Assembly: GCA_012861695.1 (NCBI GenBank)
Contig: JAAOOA010000276.1
Coordinates: 203,501-267,500, forward strand
Direction of reading: 5' to 3'
Origin: Trematomus loennbergii
Taxonomy: Eukaryota > Chordata > Actinopteri > Perciformes > Nototheniidae
DNA: 64,000 bases
This document shows, in pieces, positions 11,315 through 21,971 of the stretch; the stretch's first letter is position 1, and every line of letters starts with the position of its first letter. A program made the translations under genes and the position numbers. The notes beneath the pieces are model-generated. The model was not told the origin of the DNA and did no database searches. It saw nothing but the letters and a program-made list of their open reading frames with translations.

Positions 11315-11845
11315 ACCGCCACCTACTGTACTCGCCGTGAAGTTGTTTGCGGCCTGCCAGTAAACCCAAAGCAGAAGAAGAAGAAGTGACGTCAGCGGCT
11401 CATTTGCCTAATCCACCCCCAGGAACTCATTTTGGTGTGAACGCGATCTGCTTTAGTTCATCAGAACTAAAAGAGCTCTCATGAACTAAAGTTCTCATGA
11501 ACTATTGTGGGAAAAGTACTTGGTGTGAACGCGCCTAAGGTGTGTTTCCCGCAGCGAGACGCTACAATACTAATTGTGGGCTTATCATGTTGATTCGGCC
11601 ACAATAGAAAACAAAATAAACTCTCGCTCTCTCCAGAGGGGCAGGTCAGACAAAAATGGCAAACGGGCTGTTGCCTGGGCAACATTAGCCCATACCTGTG
11701 CACGTCCCTGCATGTGTATATTCTCTATTCCTGTTCATGTGTCCTCTCGCAATTTTTACTGGCCCTGTGCATCTCGTAATCGTTGTAACCAGCCTGCTCT
11801 ATCTCATCTATCCCACATGATCCACTGAGATCCAACATCTAGTTA

Positions 11846-12402
11846 CAGGTGGCCTGTGGAATTGCCAGTCAGCTGTTCCTAAGGCTGACTTTATTTCTGG
11901 CTACGCTTCCCTGCAGTCTCTGAATTTCCTTGCTCTCACTGAGACCTGGATTACTCCATCCAACACATCCACACCAGCAGCTCTCTCCACAGCATATTCC
12001 TTCACCTATACACCCAGACCCACTGGCAGAGGAGGTGGCACTGGTCTCCTGCTCTCTCCCAAATGGAGCTTTTCCCTCTACCAACTACCAAACTTCTCTC
12101 CTTCCTCCTTTGAATTCCATGCCGTTACTGTAACCCATCCTATAGAAATTAACCATTGTTGTTCTCTACCGTCCACCAGGCGCCTTGGGGGACTTCTTGG
12201 AGGAATTAGATAATCTCCTCTCACACATCCCTGAAACTGGCCCTCCCACTGTACTTCTCGGAGACTTCAACCTCCAGACAGGGAAGATATCTGAACTAAC
12301 ATCTCTTTTAACCCCCTTTGCCTTCTCACTGTCTCCGTCCCCACCAACTCATAAAGCTGGCATTGTCCTCGATTTCATATTCTCAAGGAACTGCTTCTAA
12401 CC
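11846..12402 (+). pseudogene. L2 LINE endonuclease domain, broken
   Basis: Apurinic-type endonuclease motifs appear in order: GLWNCQSAVPKADFI and LALTETWI (near 11930-11950), then YRPPG (about 12165-12182, after a frame change) and LLGDFN (about 12255-12275), followed by KAGIVLDFIFSRNC (12350-12400). In L2 elements this domain nicks the target site before reverse transcription. At least one frameshift separates TETW from GDFN, and the final SDH motif is not kept, so the domain is inactive. It lies just upstream of the reverse-transcriptase part. Confidence 0.7.
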
Positions 12403-12747
12403 TCTTTGTAAACCCGATTCACACCTCGGATGTTTTTCATATCATTCTCTCTACCCCTTTCCAAACATAACAAACTAATCTCTTCTAATTCTGCACCTGT
12501 CCGCCGTAACATTCGTTCCCTCTCCCCCTCTACTCTTACCTCATCTGTGCTCTCAGCCCTCCCTTCCTCTGACTCGTTCCAACTCCAGCCACCAAACTCT
12601 GATGCAGAAACTCTCCTCTCAACTCTTTCATCCTCTCTGGACTCTCTCTGTCCTCTCACATCTCGGCAGGCTCGTCAGTCCCCTCCTGCTCCCTGGTTAA
12701 ATGACGCTGCTTGCTAATAGAACCATCCTTAGGGCAGCAGAGCGGAA

Positions 12748-13823
12748 ATGGTGGATATACTAACACCTGATGACCTCCTAACCTACAAGGCTCTCCTCTC
12801 CTATTTCTCTGCTTCGATCTCTCAGGCAAAAAGCACTTTCTTTCAAGATAAGATCCATTCTTCCTATTCCAATCCCAAAAAACTATTCTCTATCTTCTCC
12901 ACCCTCCTTGACCCCCCCAAAGCCCCTTCTCCCTCCTCCCTTCTTCCAAGCGACTTTGTTAACTACTTTGAAAAAAAGGTTGATGATATTCGCTCTTCAT
13001 TTTCCGACTCACCTTTACTCACCGCTGGGTCACCAGACCCACCGTTCACCCACACACTAACCTCGTTTTCCCCTCTCTCTCCATGTGAGGTTCTTACCCT
13101 CATTACCTCGGCCCGTCCTACCACCTATCCTCTGGACCCTCTCCTAAAGAAACCCACTCTCAACCCGTCTGATGTTATAAACTACAGGCCTGTCTCTCTC
13201 CTCCCATTCCTGTCTAAAACACTTGAACGCGCTGTCTTTAAACAACTCTCCTGTTATCTCCATCAGAACAACCTTCTGGATCCGCACCAGTCTGGTTTCA
13301 AGGCAGGTCACTCACAGAAACTGCTCTCCTTGCTGTCTCTGAGGAACTGCACACTGCTAAAGCAGCCTCCCTCTCCTCTGTCATCATCCTTTTGGACCTG
13401 TCTGCTGCATTCGACACGGTGAACCATCAGATCCTCCTTCACACTCTCCAAGAACTTGGAGTTTCAGGCTCTGCACTTTCCCTCCTCACCTCCTACCTCA
13501 AAGACCGCACCTACAGGGTAACTTGGAGAGGGTCCGAGTCCGACCCTTGTCAATTATCTATCTGGTCTCTCAGGGCTCTGTCCTCGGTCCCCTCCTCTTC
13601 TCTCTGTACACAAACTCGCTCGGATCTGTCATACCATTGCTACACTGACGACACCCAATTAATTCTGTCTTTTCCCCATTCTGAAAGGTCGTCGCACGCA
13701 TCTCTGCTTGTCTAGCAGACATCTCTCGGTGGATGTCTGCTCACCACCTCAAGCTCAACCTTGACAAGCCCCTCTGTTGTTTCCCCAACTCAAATGGCAA
13801 GGAATCTGGGTGTGACCCGAGAT
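12748..13823 (+). pseudogene. L2 LINE reverse transcriptase, frameshifted
   Basis: The linker and reverse-transcriptase region follow the endonuclease. NYRPVSLLPFLSKTLERAV (about 13180-13235) and QSGFKAGHS (about 13288-13315) are the early RT motifs. A frame change follows, then DLSAAFDTVNHQILL (motif A, from 13394) and CYTDDTQL (motif C, about 13640-13665), where the usual YADD is changed to YTDD. The PQGSVLGPLLF motif B is scrambled by a frameshift near 13560. A deletion also removes residues between ARPTTYPLDP and LLKKPTLN. The region ends at 13823, where the hAT at 13824-15912 is inserted. Confidence 0.75.
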
Positions 13824-14683
13824 CAGTGGTTCCCAAACTTTTTGTGCCCAAGGCACACCAAAGGACAAGTACAAATCTCAAGGCACACCTATTGTGCAAA
13901 ATAGCCCTTATAACACGTGTTATCACTCATATCATGTAAAATATCTGTAAATGTGCATAATTATTTACTAATGCCAAATAAAATGTGACAAAGACAACTA
14001 TATTACTCACGAAATATTTCAGAAATTAATTTGAAACTTTATCAAATTAGGCTTCATCAAAGCAGCAACACACTCATTTAAACCAGACAGGTCACAAAAT
14101 AAAAAATTGTGGAGGATCAGGCTTTGGTGGTCGGCTCCCATCTCGGCGCACAGCTGGGAGAAGAGGCGAGATTTCAGGGGCCTTGATTTGATGTAATTCA
14201 CCATCTGCACAGCCTGATTCAGCACCTCAGTCAACTCCGGGGGCATGGTTTTTGGCAACTAATGCCTCTCTATGCAAAATGCAGTGGTTTGTCACGATAT
14301 GTGGGTTTTGTGCTCTCACCTTAGCAATAAATCCTTTCACTCTCCCCGTCATGCTTGCCGCACAATCTGTGCAAAGACTGACGCACATATTCCAGGTCAG
14401 ACTGTTCTCTTTTAACACTAGAACCGCCAGAGGTCGCTGTATACCTAAAACCGCCAACGGGTAACATTTACCCGCTATTGATTTTCAAGGTACAATGTTC
14501 TTTTATTTATCATGCAGAACAGTGAGTTTTGATCGCACAGGGATGAAACTTATACCAATAGAATCTGTGGACTCTCAGCTTTTCATATGATATAGTTTGT
14601 GCAGATAGCATGAAGTATAAAATATCGCTACCAGTGCTGATTTAAACACTTGGTGTTAGACTTGTGTTTTGTTTAGGTACAAA

Positions 14684-14998
14684 TCTCTCTCTATCTCTCT
14701 CTATCTATAACTATCTATCGATCTATCTGTAATGTTCTGTTCTATGGACATATAATTGTCTACATAAACAGACGACGCGGACTACTTCTCTCATTCCGAG
14801 TGTCCATCTTTATTCAGCTGGCACGTAACCTGCACACATGCATTACGTCCTCAACGTGAGCTCAGTCATCCAAGATCTTGTATTCGCCAAGATGTTACAC
14901 TATCTATAACTATATATCTGTCTATCTCTCTCTCTCTCTCTATCTATCAATATATATCTATCTATCTCTCTCTCTCTCAATCTATCTCTCTATCTATA
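14684..14998 (+). repeat. (CTAT)n/(CT)n simple repeat, interrupted
   Basis: Irregular CTAT and CTCT units flank the insert at 14728-14899, inside the piggyBac element. Confidence 0.85.
14728..14899. mobile_element. Solo-LTR-like insert
   Basis: A 172-bp unique block begins TGTAATG and ends GTTACA, with inverted 5-bp ends TGTAA/TTACA. It is flanked by CTATC on both sides (14723-14727, 14900-14904). TG...CA ends with a 5-bp duplication fit a solo LTR, but the flank is a CTAT repeat, so the duplication could be coincidence. The family is unknown. Confidence 0.45.
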
Positions 14999-15920
14999 AG
15001 GAACCGCAGTAGACAAAAGGCGTTGCTATAGCAACACGTCATGTTTACGCTGCATTTTCTATGAGGTAAATATTACCCGCTGGCCGATATAGGTATAAAT
15101 GGCAAATTTTTGGGCGATTTTTTCAATCTGATTTCATATTGACAATTTTTAACAACAGAGGGTGCTACATAACACACTTTCAGGAAAAGTCACGGACTGG
15201 GAGACTTTAATATTTTATTGAAAAAAAGTTACATACAGTACAATCAAAAAACAGCTGCGGGTCAAATTTACCCGTTGGCGGTTCTAGTGTTAAATAGTTA
15301 TTAGTTACCCTGAATATTTCTTCTCCCGTAGTATGGCTTTCCATTTCTTTGCAAAAGAAAAACGTCTCTTTGATAGAGTCAGCATCAACATATCTGACGT
15401 TTGCCAGAAGTTGGGCAGCCCCACTTATGTCAGTAGATTCGTCTATTTGTAGGGAAAATCTGCCGCTCGCCTGCAGTGCCATAAGACAGGTAACTTTCAT
15501 GATACTGTCTGCTGATGGTGGTGGGTTGTCGGCAGTCTCTGCACTGGTGGTTGGTGGTTTGCTCCGCACAAGAAAGCGCTCCATTTTCCCTCTTGCGTGT
15601 TTCTCTGTTTTAATGTTGTCCTTCAGCCTTCGATGTGTCACGGTCTTATAATTCCACCTGCAACTGCGTTAACAGCGAAATATGGGGTTCTGTGAGGATT
15701 TTTTTTTAAAGAATTGTTTTTAGGTATAGAGTTTGCCTCTGTATTATGAAATGAGTGCATACAAAGTACTGATATAGTAAATTAAAAAATAATTATTTTT
15801 GTGTAGTTGTATATTGCAATAATAACGTATGGTTGTCACAAAATCCCACGGCACACCCGGACTTGCCTCACGGCACACCAGTGTGCCGCGGCACACCGTT
15901 TGGGAACCACTGCCCTAGAT

Positions 15921-16548
15921 AACAAACTGTCCTTCACTGCACACATCGCTGCTACAACCCGCTGCTGCAGATACACGCTTTACAACATCAGGAGGATACG
16001 TCCCCTCCTGACCCAGAAAGCGACGCAGCTTCTGGTCCAGGCTCTCGTCATCTCACGCCTAGACTACTGCAACTCCCTCCTGGCTGGTCTACCTGCATGT
16101 GCCATCCGACCTCTGCAGCTCATCCAGAATGCAGCAGCTCGTCTGGTCTTCAACCTTCCTAAATTCTCCCACACCACACCGCTCCTCCGCTCCCTTCACT
16201 GGCTTCCAGTAACTGCTAGAATCCACTTCAAGACACTGGTACTTGCGTACCATGCTGTGAATGGTGCTGGCCCTTCCTACATCCAGGACATGGTTAAACC
16301 ATACACCCCAGCACGTGCACTCCGCTCTGCATCGGCCAAACGGCTCGCTGCACCCTCACTGCGAGGGGGACCCAAGTTCCCATCAGCAAAAACACGTCGG
16401 TTTGCTATCCTGGCTCCAAAATGGTGGAATGAGCTCCCCATTGACATCAGGACAGCAGAAAGCTTACACATCTTCTGGCGCAGACTGAAAACTCATCTCT
16501 TTCGACTTCACTTCGAGCAATACATTTTTTTAAAGTTTTTTAATTAAA
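15921..16548 (+). pseudogene. L2 LINE ORF2 C-terminal part
   Basis: After the hAT insertion the L2 reading resumes: LDNKLSFTAHIAATTRCC, then LVQALVISRLDYCNSLLAGL, LQLIQNAAARLVFNLPK, LLRSLHWLPVTARIHFKTL, YTPARALRSA and WWNELPIDIRTA. These are the conserved thumb and C-terminal motifs of L2/CR1 elements. The frame is continuous to the stop at 16545-16547, about 205 residues, the best preserved part of this LINE. It leads into an A-rich 3' UTR, which is broken by the element at 16577-17139. Confidence 0.8.
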
Positions 16549-16576
16549 AAAAATGTATTAAAAAAAATCACTTATA

Positions 16577-17139
16577 CCTCATTCATACCAACGGTGTTTC
16601 AGGGCCGGTTCGGAGCTGGAGCTTGAAAAGCACCGGGTTTTCCTGTTCACACCGCAGCGGAGCAGCCTCTTAGCTCCGGAATCCGGTTCGTTTCAAGCAC
16701 CAAAAAATTGTCCGGCTAGAGCAAAAGCACTGCATACGTCACGCTTACGTCGAGGCAGGGGCAGGGGGAATCGGAATCATCGTTGAAGTTGATGATTACG
16801 ATTGTAAAGTAGTTTTGAATGTAGCATGTAACGACTGTAAAGTTGGTAGTAAAGTCGTCCCATTTCTTCCATTTCGTTTCGACAGAGCAAAACCAAAACG
16901 AGTAGCGCTTCAACACAATCGGCCATTGTGTTGTTGTCGGTGTGAGCTGTGAGGGTTTCCGCGCGGTTTGGCTTTATGAAGCAGGCACGCAAACGGTCAC
17001 GTCATGACGCAAACGATGACGCAGCACCAGTCGGACTCTGGGCGGTGTGAAAAGAGCCGGAGCTAAACCGAAGAACGGTTCTGAACCTGAAAAGCTCTAG
17101 CACGGAGCTTGAACCGGAGTTGCGTTGGTGTGAATGAGG
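16577..17139. mobile_element. Inverted-repeat miniature element in the L2 3' UTR
   Basis: Ends CCTCATTCATACCAACG (16577) and CGTTGGTGTGAATGAGG (ending 17139) are near-perfect inverted repeats. GGAGCTTGAA/TTCAAGC-type motifs lie further in on both sides. TATA lies at both junctions, so the exact duplication (TA to TATA) is ambiguous. The L2 3' UTR continues beyond. No transposase is present. Confidence 0.75.
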
Positions 17140-17295
17140 TATATGATACTAACTAAGCACTTACATACTAACAAAGGACTGGCTTATCTAAAGCCAGTTG
17201 AGTAGCACTTAAAATGGTTTGGCTCTATGAAACCTGATGTACTTATATGATTCTGTTTTCTTCAAGTTTGTATCTTCTTGGTCGAATGCACTTAT

Positions 17296-17341
17296 TGTAA
17301 GTCGCTTTGGATAAAAGCGTCAGCTAAATGAAATGTAATGG
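17296..17341 (+). other. L2 3' tail shared with SINE
   Basis: The block TAAGTCGCTTTGGATAAAAG followed by CGTCAGCTAAATGAAATG is the conserved 3' end that L2 reverse transcriptase recognises in fish. Its reverse complement ends the SINE at 25390-25585. Confidence 0.75.
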
Positions 17342-17589
17342 TTAGCAGTGCTGTTTAATGGACGTATTTTAGCAAGCACTGTGCATTGTCCATTGATCAG
17401 AGAGTTATCAAATGGGTGTAGTGTAATGTATAAATGATCAGGAGGCAGCAACGTTTTTATCAGTTTAAAATAAATGGTTCTGTAACTGGACTAGACACCT
17501 TCATGTACTAAACACACACCCAAGCATAAGCTAGTTCCGGACGCAACCAAAACATAACTGACATTACTTGCGTATCCCTAAGCTTTTTT

Positions 17590-17917
17590 TGACCGGCAGT
17601 GGCTCAGTCAGTCGGGGCTTGGACTGGGAGCCGTAAGGTTGCTGGTTCAAGTCCCCAAACAGACCTAAATATGGAGTGTGGACTGTTACTTGGAGAGGTC
17701 CCAGTTCACCTCCTGGGCCCTGCCGTGGTTCCCTTGAGCAAGGCACCTGACAACCCCCACCCCCCACTCCCATTGCTCCCCGGGCGCTGTACAATAGCTG
17801 CCCACTGCTCCTAGTACTAGGATGGGTTAAATGCAGAGGCCAAAGTTCACTGTGCTGTGAGCATGTATGTGTGACAATTAAAGAAGGTTTCATCCTCCGA
17901 TTCTATTCTATTCTTTT
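17590..17917 (+). mobile_element. tRNA-derived SINE
   Basis: The left part resembles a tRNA gene: AGTGGCTCAGTCAGTCGGGG (box A area, about 17598-17617) and GCTGGTTCAAGTCCCC (box B area, about 17641-17656). A GTGACAATTAAAGAAGG end and a short ATTCT-repeat tail follow. The body includes CCCTTGAGCAAGGCACCTGA, related in reverse to part of the 43690-43990 SINE. Confidence 0.75.
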
Positions 17918-19599
17918 ACATTAACAAAATATTACCATTAAAACAAATTGTTACTAAAAAACTAAAAAGCTAGATGCTCTTTGTGTTTTCTTATCTTACA
18001 ACTTCATCCCCTTCCAAAGTTAGTTTACTAATCATTATAGTAATTTTAACAATGTCTTGTCTTAAGTTTGGGTTGATTTTGCCAACATTCATGTCACTTC
18101 TGGTTGAATAAACCTAGATTGCACACCCAAAACACCAAACTCTACGCTTTAAAACCATAGTCCACAAACCAGCCACTACTTTCATACAGTCTGTGTAAAA
18201 CTTATAATACCAGCCTTGAATAGTTCAAATGGTCATTTTCAACATTTGCTTGTGGACTAAAACAGATCAGTGGGCTCACCCTGGGTTTCAGTGGCTCCTC
18301 TGATTGTCTCACTTTGACTGACTGATTCAGAGCACTGCATCAACATATGGACCCACACACCCAAGTTCCACAGGATGAAGAGCAATCCAAAAGCAACATA
18401 GAAGAGAATTGGTGGAAGTGGAGGCATTGCTAATATTCCTGATGGGAGAGGGCGTTTCCATTCAATGCAAACTGTGGCAGTTTTAACTTTGGACTGTAAC
18501 TTTTCTTTCATTTTCAGTAATTCTCAGTCACTAATGGGTTACACATAGATTTACTTAAGGGTGTAGTTTCTACTGGGAATAAGGAAGACATTTGCACCTC
18601 ACTTCCACAATAACATTTTCATTTATTTACTTAGAAAGCCTTGTGGCCTGGCTTCCTCTGCCCTGACATTCCTGAGAATCACGATTCTATGTTCTATTCT
18701 ATTTTAGTTTTTGTATTTCAATACATATTGCAATTAGAATATTGCAACGTCTGTGTTTTTCTAATATGGTTAAGCCCTAATTTGTTCATGGGCAGGATGA
18801 AAGTAAAAGCTCTGTTTATTTAAATGTAAAAGTCTAATAACTTTTTTTTCATAAACAATAGAAACCCCAATAATGATAGTGAATATTCTAACATTTTAAA
18901 TGTTTAGCCGAAACAATTTATACCATGTTTGCTGTCTTGGTTTTGTGGGTTCGCGTGCAGACAATTGCTAATTAGCACTAAAAATAAGTACTCAAAAGTA
19001 CAGCTAAAGGTTGCAGGTATTGGAAAATTCAAATGTAGATCTGATGACGGCTCTGGATAAAATGTCAGGAGTCAACCAAATTATTTAAATTAATGTTGAG
19101 GTGAACATGAACATGATGGGACATTTAATAAAAAATCACAAACGCTTTAGCAAAGTCATTTGTTTTGCTTTTATCTTCAGAAAATAAAAACTTTCAACAG
19201 TTTATTTATGTGAACAAATACTTGCCTTGTGTATTCATGCATATATGAACACTTCATTTATGACAGTTTTACACCAGGCTGTCAGGAGGCTGAAGTCTCT
19301 CCCCTCCCTCCCTGCCCCCAATGGACTGTTGACTATAACGCCCCACACACACTCAGACACTCAATCCAGCACCAGACACTTTTGTTTTTACGCTGCTATG
19401 GACAATCTTGAAATAAATGCATATTCTATGGGCAATCTTGCACTAATGTACATTCCCAAAGATATTAATATTGAAGTGACTGTTATTTTGTATTGATTGT
19501 TGTGTTTTTTATCTTAATGTGTGCATATGTGTAAATGTGTCTGTTGATTGTGTATAGGATATACATATTGTATACATATCTGTATATTGTATAATTGTA
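17918..19599. other. Mostly unique AT-rich DNA
   Basis: Apart from the candidate exon at 18280-18438 nothing is recognised. Short open frames at 19227-19496 overlap and lack family resemblance. Confidence 0.4.
18257..18511 (-). CDS. Candidate small membrane-protein exon, unidentified
   Basis: Not recognised as any known family. An 84-residue frame contains one strongly hydrophobic stretch at residues about 34-58 (ILFYVAFGLLFILWNLGVWV), preceded by prolines and followed by a polar serine/threonine-rich tail. The block 18280-18438 is bounded by a plausible acceptor (CGCCCTCTCCCATCAG) and a good donor (CCAGG followed by GTGAGC). It would encode the membrane segment and tail without stop codons. 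No mobile-element signature covers it. It could be an exon of a host gene or chance. The start is uncertain: the first Met is at 18511, and a second Met just before the membrane segment is equally possible. Confidence 0.2.
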   Translation of the reverse strand: MKEKLQSKVKTATVCIEWKRPLPSGILAMPPLPPILFYVAFGLLFILWNLGVWVHMLMQCSESVSQSETIRGATETQGEPTDLF

Positions 19600-20216
19600 T
19601 TTTCGTATTCAGGATTGTTGGAAACGTCATTTCGATCTTTTTTATGTCAATTTATTGAACATGTCAGAAACAAAACATACATCAATACTAATAATAATAT
19701 ATATTGCTTCTTCCTTTTCTTCCTTCTCACTCATAATAATAATAATAATTATACCAAAGTACAATAAAATAAATAATAATGATAATGCAAAAAAGAAATA
19801 AAAAGAAACAACAACAATAAATCTTAAATTAGTCTCTGTCGTGTTCAACAGGGGCAAGAAGAAGCTTTTCTGGTCCTACCCCTTCTAGCGTACATTTTCT
19901 TTGCAGTATAAATGAAGTAATTAGGTCATCGTCATCAGCGACATGTTTGTCTTGATACTTTTTACAAAAACAATCAGGAAGTAATTACTTTTACAATTTC
20001 AGGAAATAACAAAAGGAATTTTTACAGGTACTGTTCATAACCACTAATGGTTTGGCACTTGAATAATACTTTCATTTTATATAAAGTTGTACAATTTTTC
20101 AGTGCATCACTACATTTATTCCACAGACTAACACCTTTTGATGAGATGCAATGAAGTTTGGCATTTGTACGTACGGGTAGTTTTTTGAAAAAAAAAATCT
20201 CTCTGTCTGTACACAC
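19600..20216 (-). pseudogene. Rex1-like LINE 3' end with C-terminal coding relic
   Basis: The frame 20216-20022 reads KLPVRTNAKLHCISSKGVSLWNKCSDALKNC, matching the C-terminal pattern (RTN...GVSLWN.L...LK) of Rex1/CR1-group LINE ORF2 proteins. Downstream on the minus strand is a 3' UTR with AGAAGGGGTAGGACCAGAAA and an A/T-rich end near the TGTTTCTGACATGTTCAATA region. Everything 5' of the last 60 residues is missing, as is usual for 5'-truncated LINE copies. Clade assignment within the CR1/Rex1 group is tentative. Confidence 0.6.
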
Positions 20217-21804
<1,588 letters not shown>

Positions 21805-21971
21805 TTTGACCGAATTTGGTACATAATTGATCCATAGAGGTTCTCCTGGTACATCCCTTATGCCTGCTACACAATAGAGATAGCATTTTGCATCTGGTAT
21901 CAGCTGGTACAGTCAAATATATAGAAGTAAACAGAAGTCACAATATTGTGTTTATTTTCTACAAATACTAA

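Larger units (their letters stand above)
8267..11536. mobile_element. PIF-Harbinger transposon with two convergent gene relics
   Basis: Ends AGGCGCGTTCACACC (8267-8281) and GGTGTGAACGCGCCT (11522-11536) are inverted repeats, flanked by the 3-bp duplication AAG (8264-8266 and 11537-11539). Harbinger elements make 3-bp duplications and encode a Myb-like protein plus a DDE transposase, and remnants of both are present in convergent order. Subterminal AGTTCATCAGAACTA motifs occur near both ends. AATAAA signals lie between the two genes at about 10207 (plus) and 10586 (minus). Confidence 0.85.
6466..11710. mobile_element. hAT transposon, host of two further insertions
   Basis: Ends CAGGGACGTGCACAG (6466-6480) and CTGTGCACGTCCCTG (11696-11710) are perfect inverted repeats. 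They are flanked by a perfect 8-bp duplication CATGTGTA (6458-6465 and 11711-11718). After removing the TTAA element (6819-7795) and the Harbinger element (8267-11536) only about 1 kb of the hAT itself remains, with no recognisable transposase, so it is a non-autonomous copy. Confidence 0.9.
14416..15289. mobile_element. piggyBac-type non-autonomous element
   Basis: Ends CACTAGAACCGCCA (14416) and TGGCGGTTCTAGTG (ending 15289) are inverted repeats flanked by TTAA at 14412-14415 and 15290-15293, the piggyBac signature. Extended inner repeats (GGGTAA.ATTTACCCG) follow at both ends. No transposase frame is present; the middle is simple repeat plus an insert. Confidence 0.85.
14040..15641 (-). 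pseudogene. hAT transposase (SCAND3/ZBED5-like), split by piggyBac insertion
   Basis: Upstream part (15641-15294): KMERFLVRSKP, then MALQASGRFSLQIDESTDIS and AQLLANVRYV, the first catalytic aspartate region of this hAT branch. Downstream part (14411-14040): CTDCAASMTGRVKGFIAKVR, where the family has TDGAASM, then HCILHREALVAK, VLNQAVQMVNYIKSRPLKSR and LFSQLCAEMGADHQSLILH. The two parts are separated by the piggyBac element at 14416-15289. Further frameshifts and the missing C-terminal dimerisation domain make it a pseudogene. The same family gave rise to domesticated vertebrate genes such as SCAND3 and ZBED5, but nothing here suggests domestication. Confidence 0.75.
13824..15912 (-). mobile_element. 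hAT transposon inserted in the L2 reverse transcriptase
   Basis: Ends CAGTGGTTCCCAAAC (13824-13838) and GTTTGGGAACCACTG (15898-15912) are perfect inverted repeats. They are flanked by 8-mers CCCGAGAT (13816-13823) and CCCTAGAT (15913-15920) that differ at one base. The L2 reading continues on the far side (LDNKLSFTAHIAATTRCC), confirming the insertion point. A transposase relic lies on the minus strand, and a piggyBac element splits it. Confidence 0.9.
6260..17341 (+). mobile_element. L2-type LINE split by nested insertions
   Basis: LINE sequence resumes in order across the insertions: probable 5' part about 6260-6465, then 11711-13823, 15921-16576 and 17140-17341. Together this is about 3.2 kb, the usual length of an L2 element. 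Endonuclease, reverse-transcriptase and C-terminal segments appear in order on the plus strand. The 3' end carries the tail GTCGCTTTGGATAAAAGCGT near 17301, known from fish L2 elements. The 5' limit and the assignment of 6260-6465 are inferred from length and continuity; the rest is read directly. Confidence 0.7.

Noticed and set aside
13741..13926. Minus-strand frame across the L2/hAT junction
   Set aside because: It crosses a clear transposon boundary at 13824 and so cannot be an ancient gene.
17590..17660. Possible functional tRNA gene
   Set aside because: Box A and box B are present but the stems do not pair as a tRNA and a SINE body follows; it is the head of a SINE. The same applies at 9893 and 43690.
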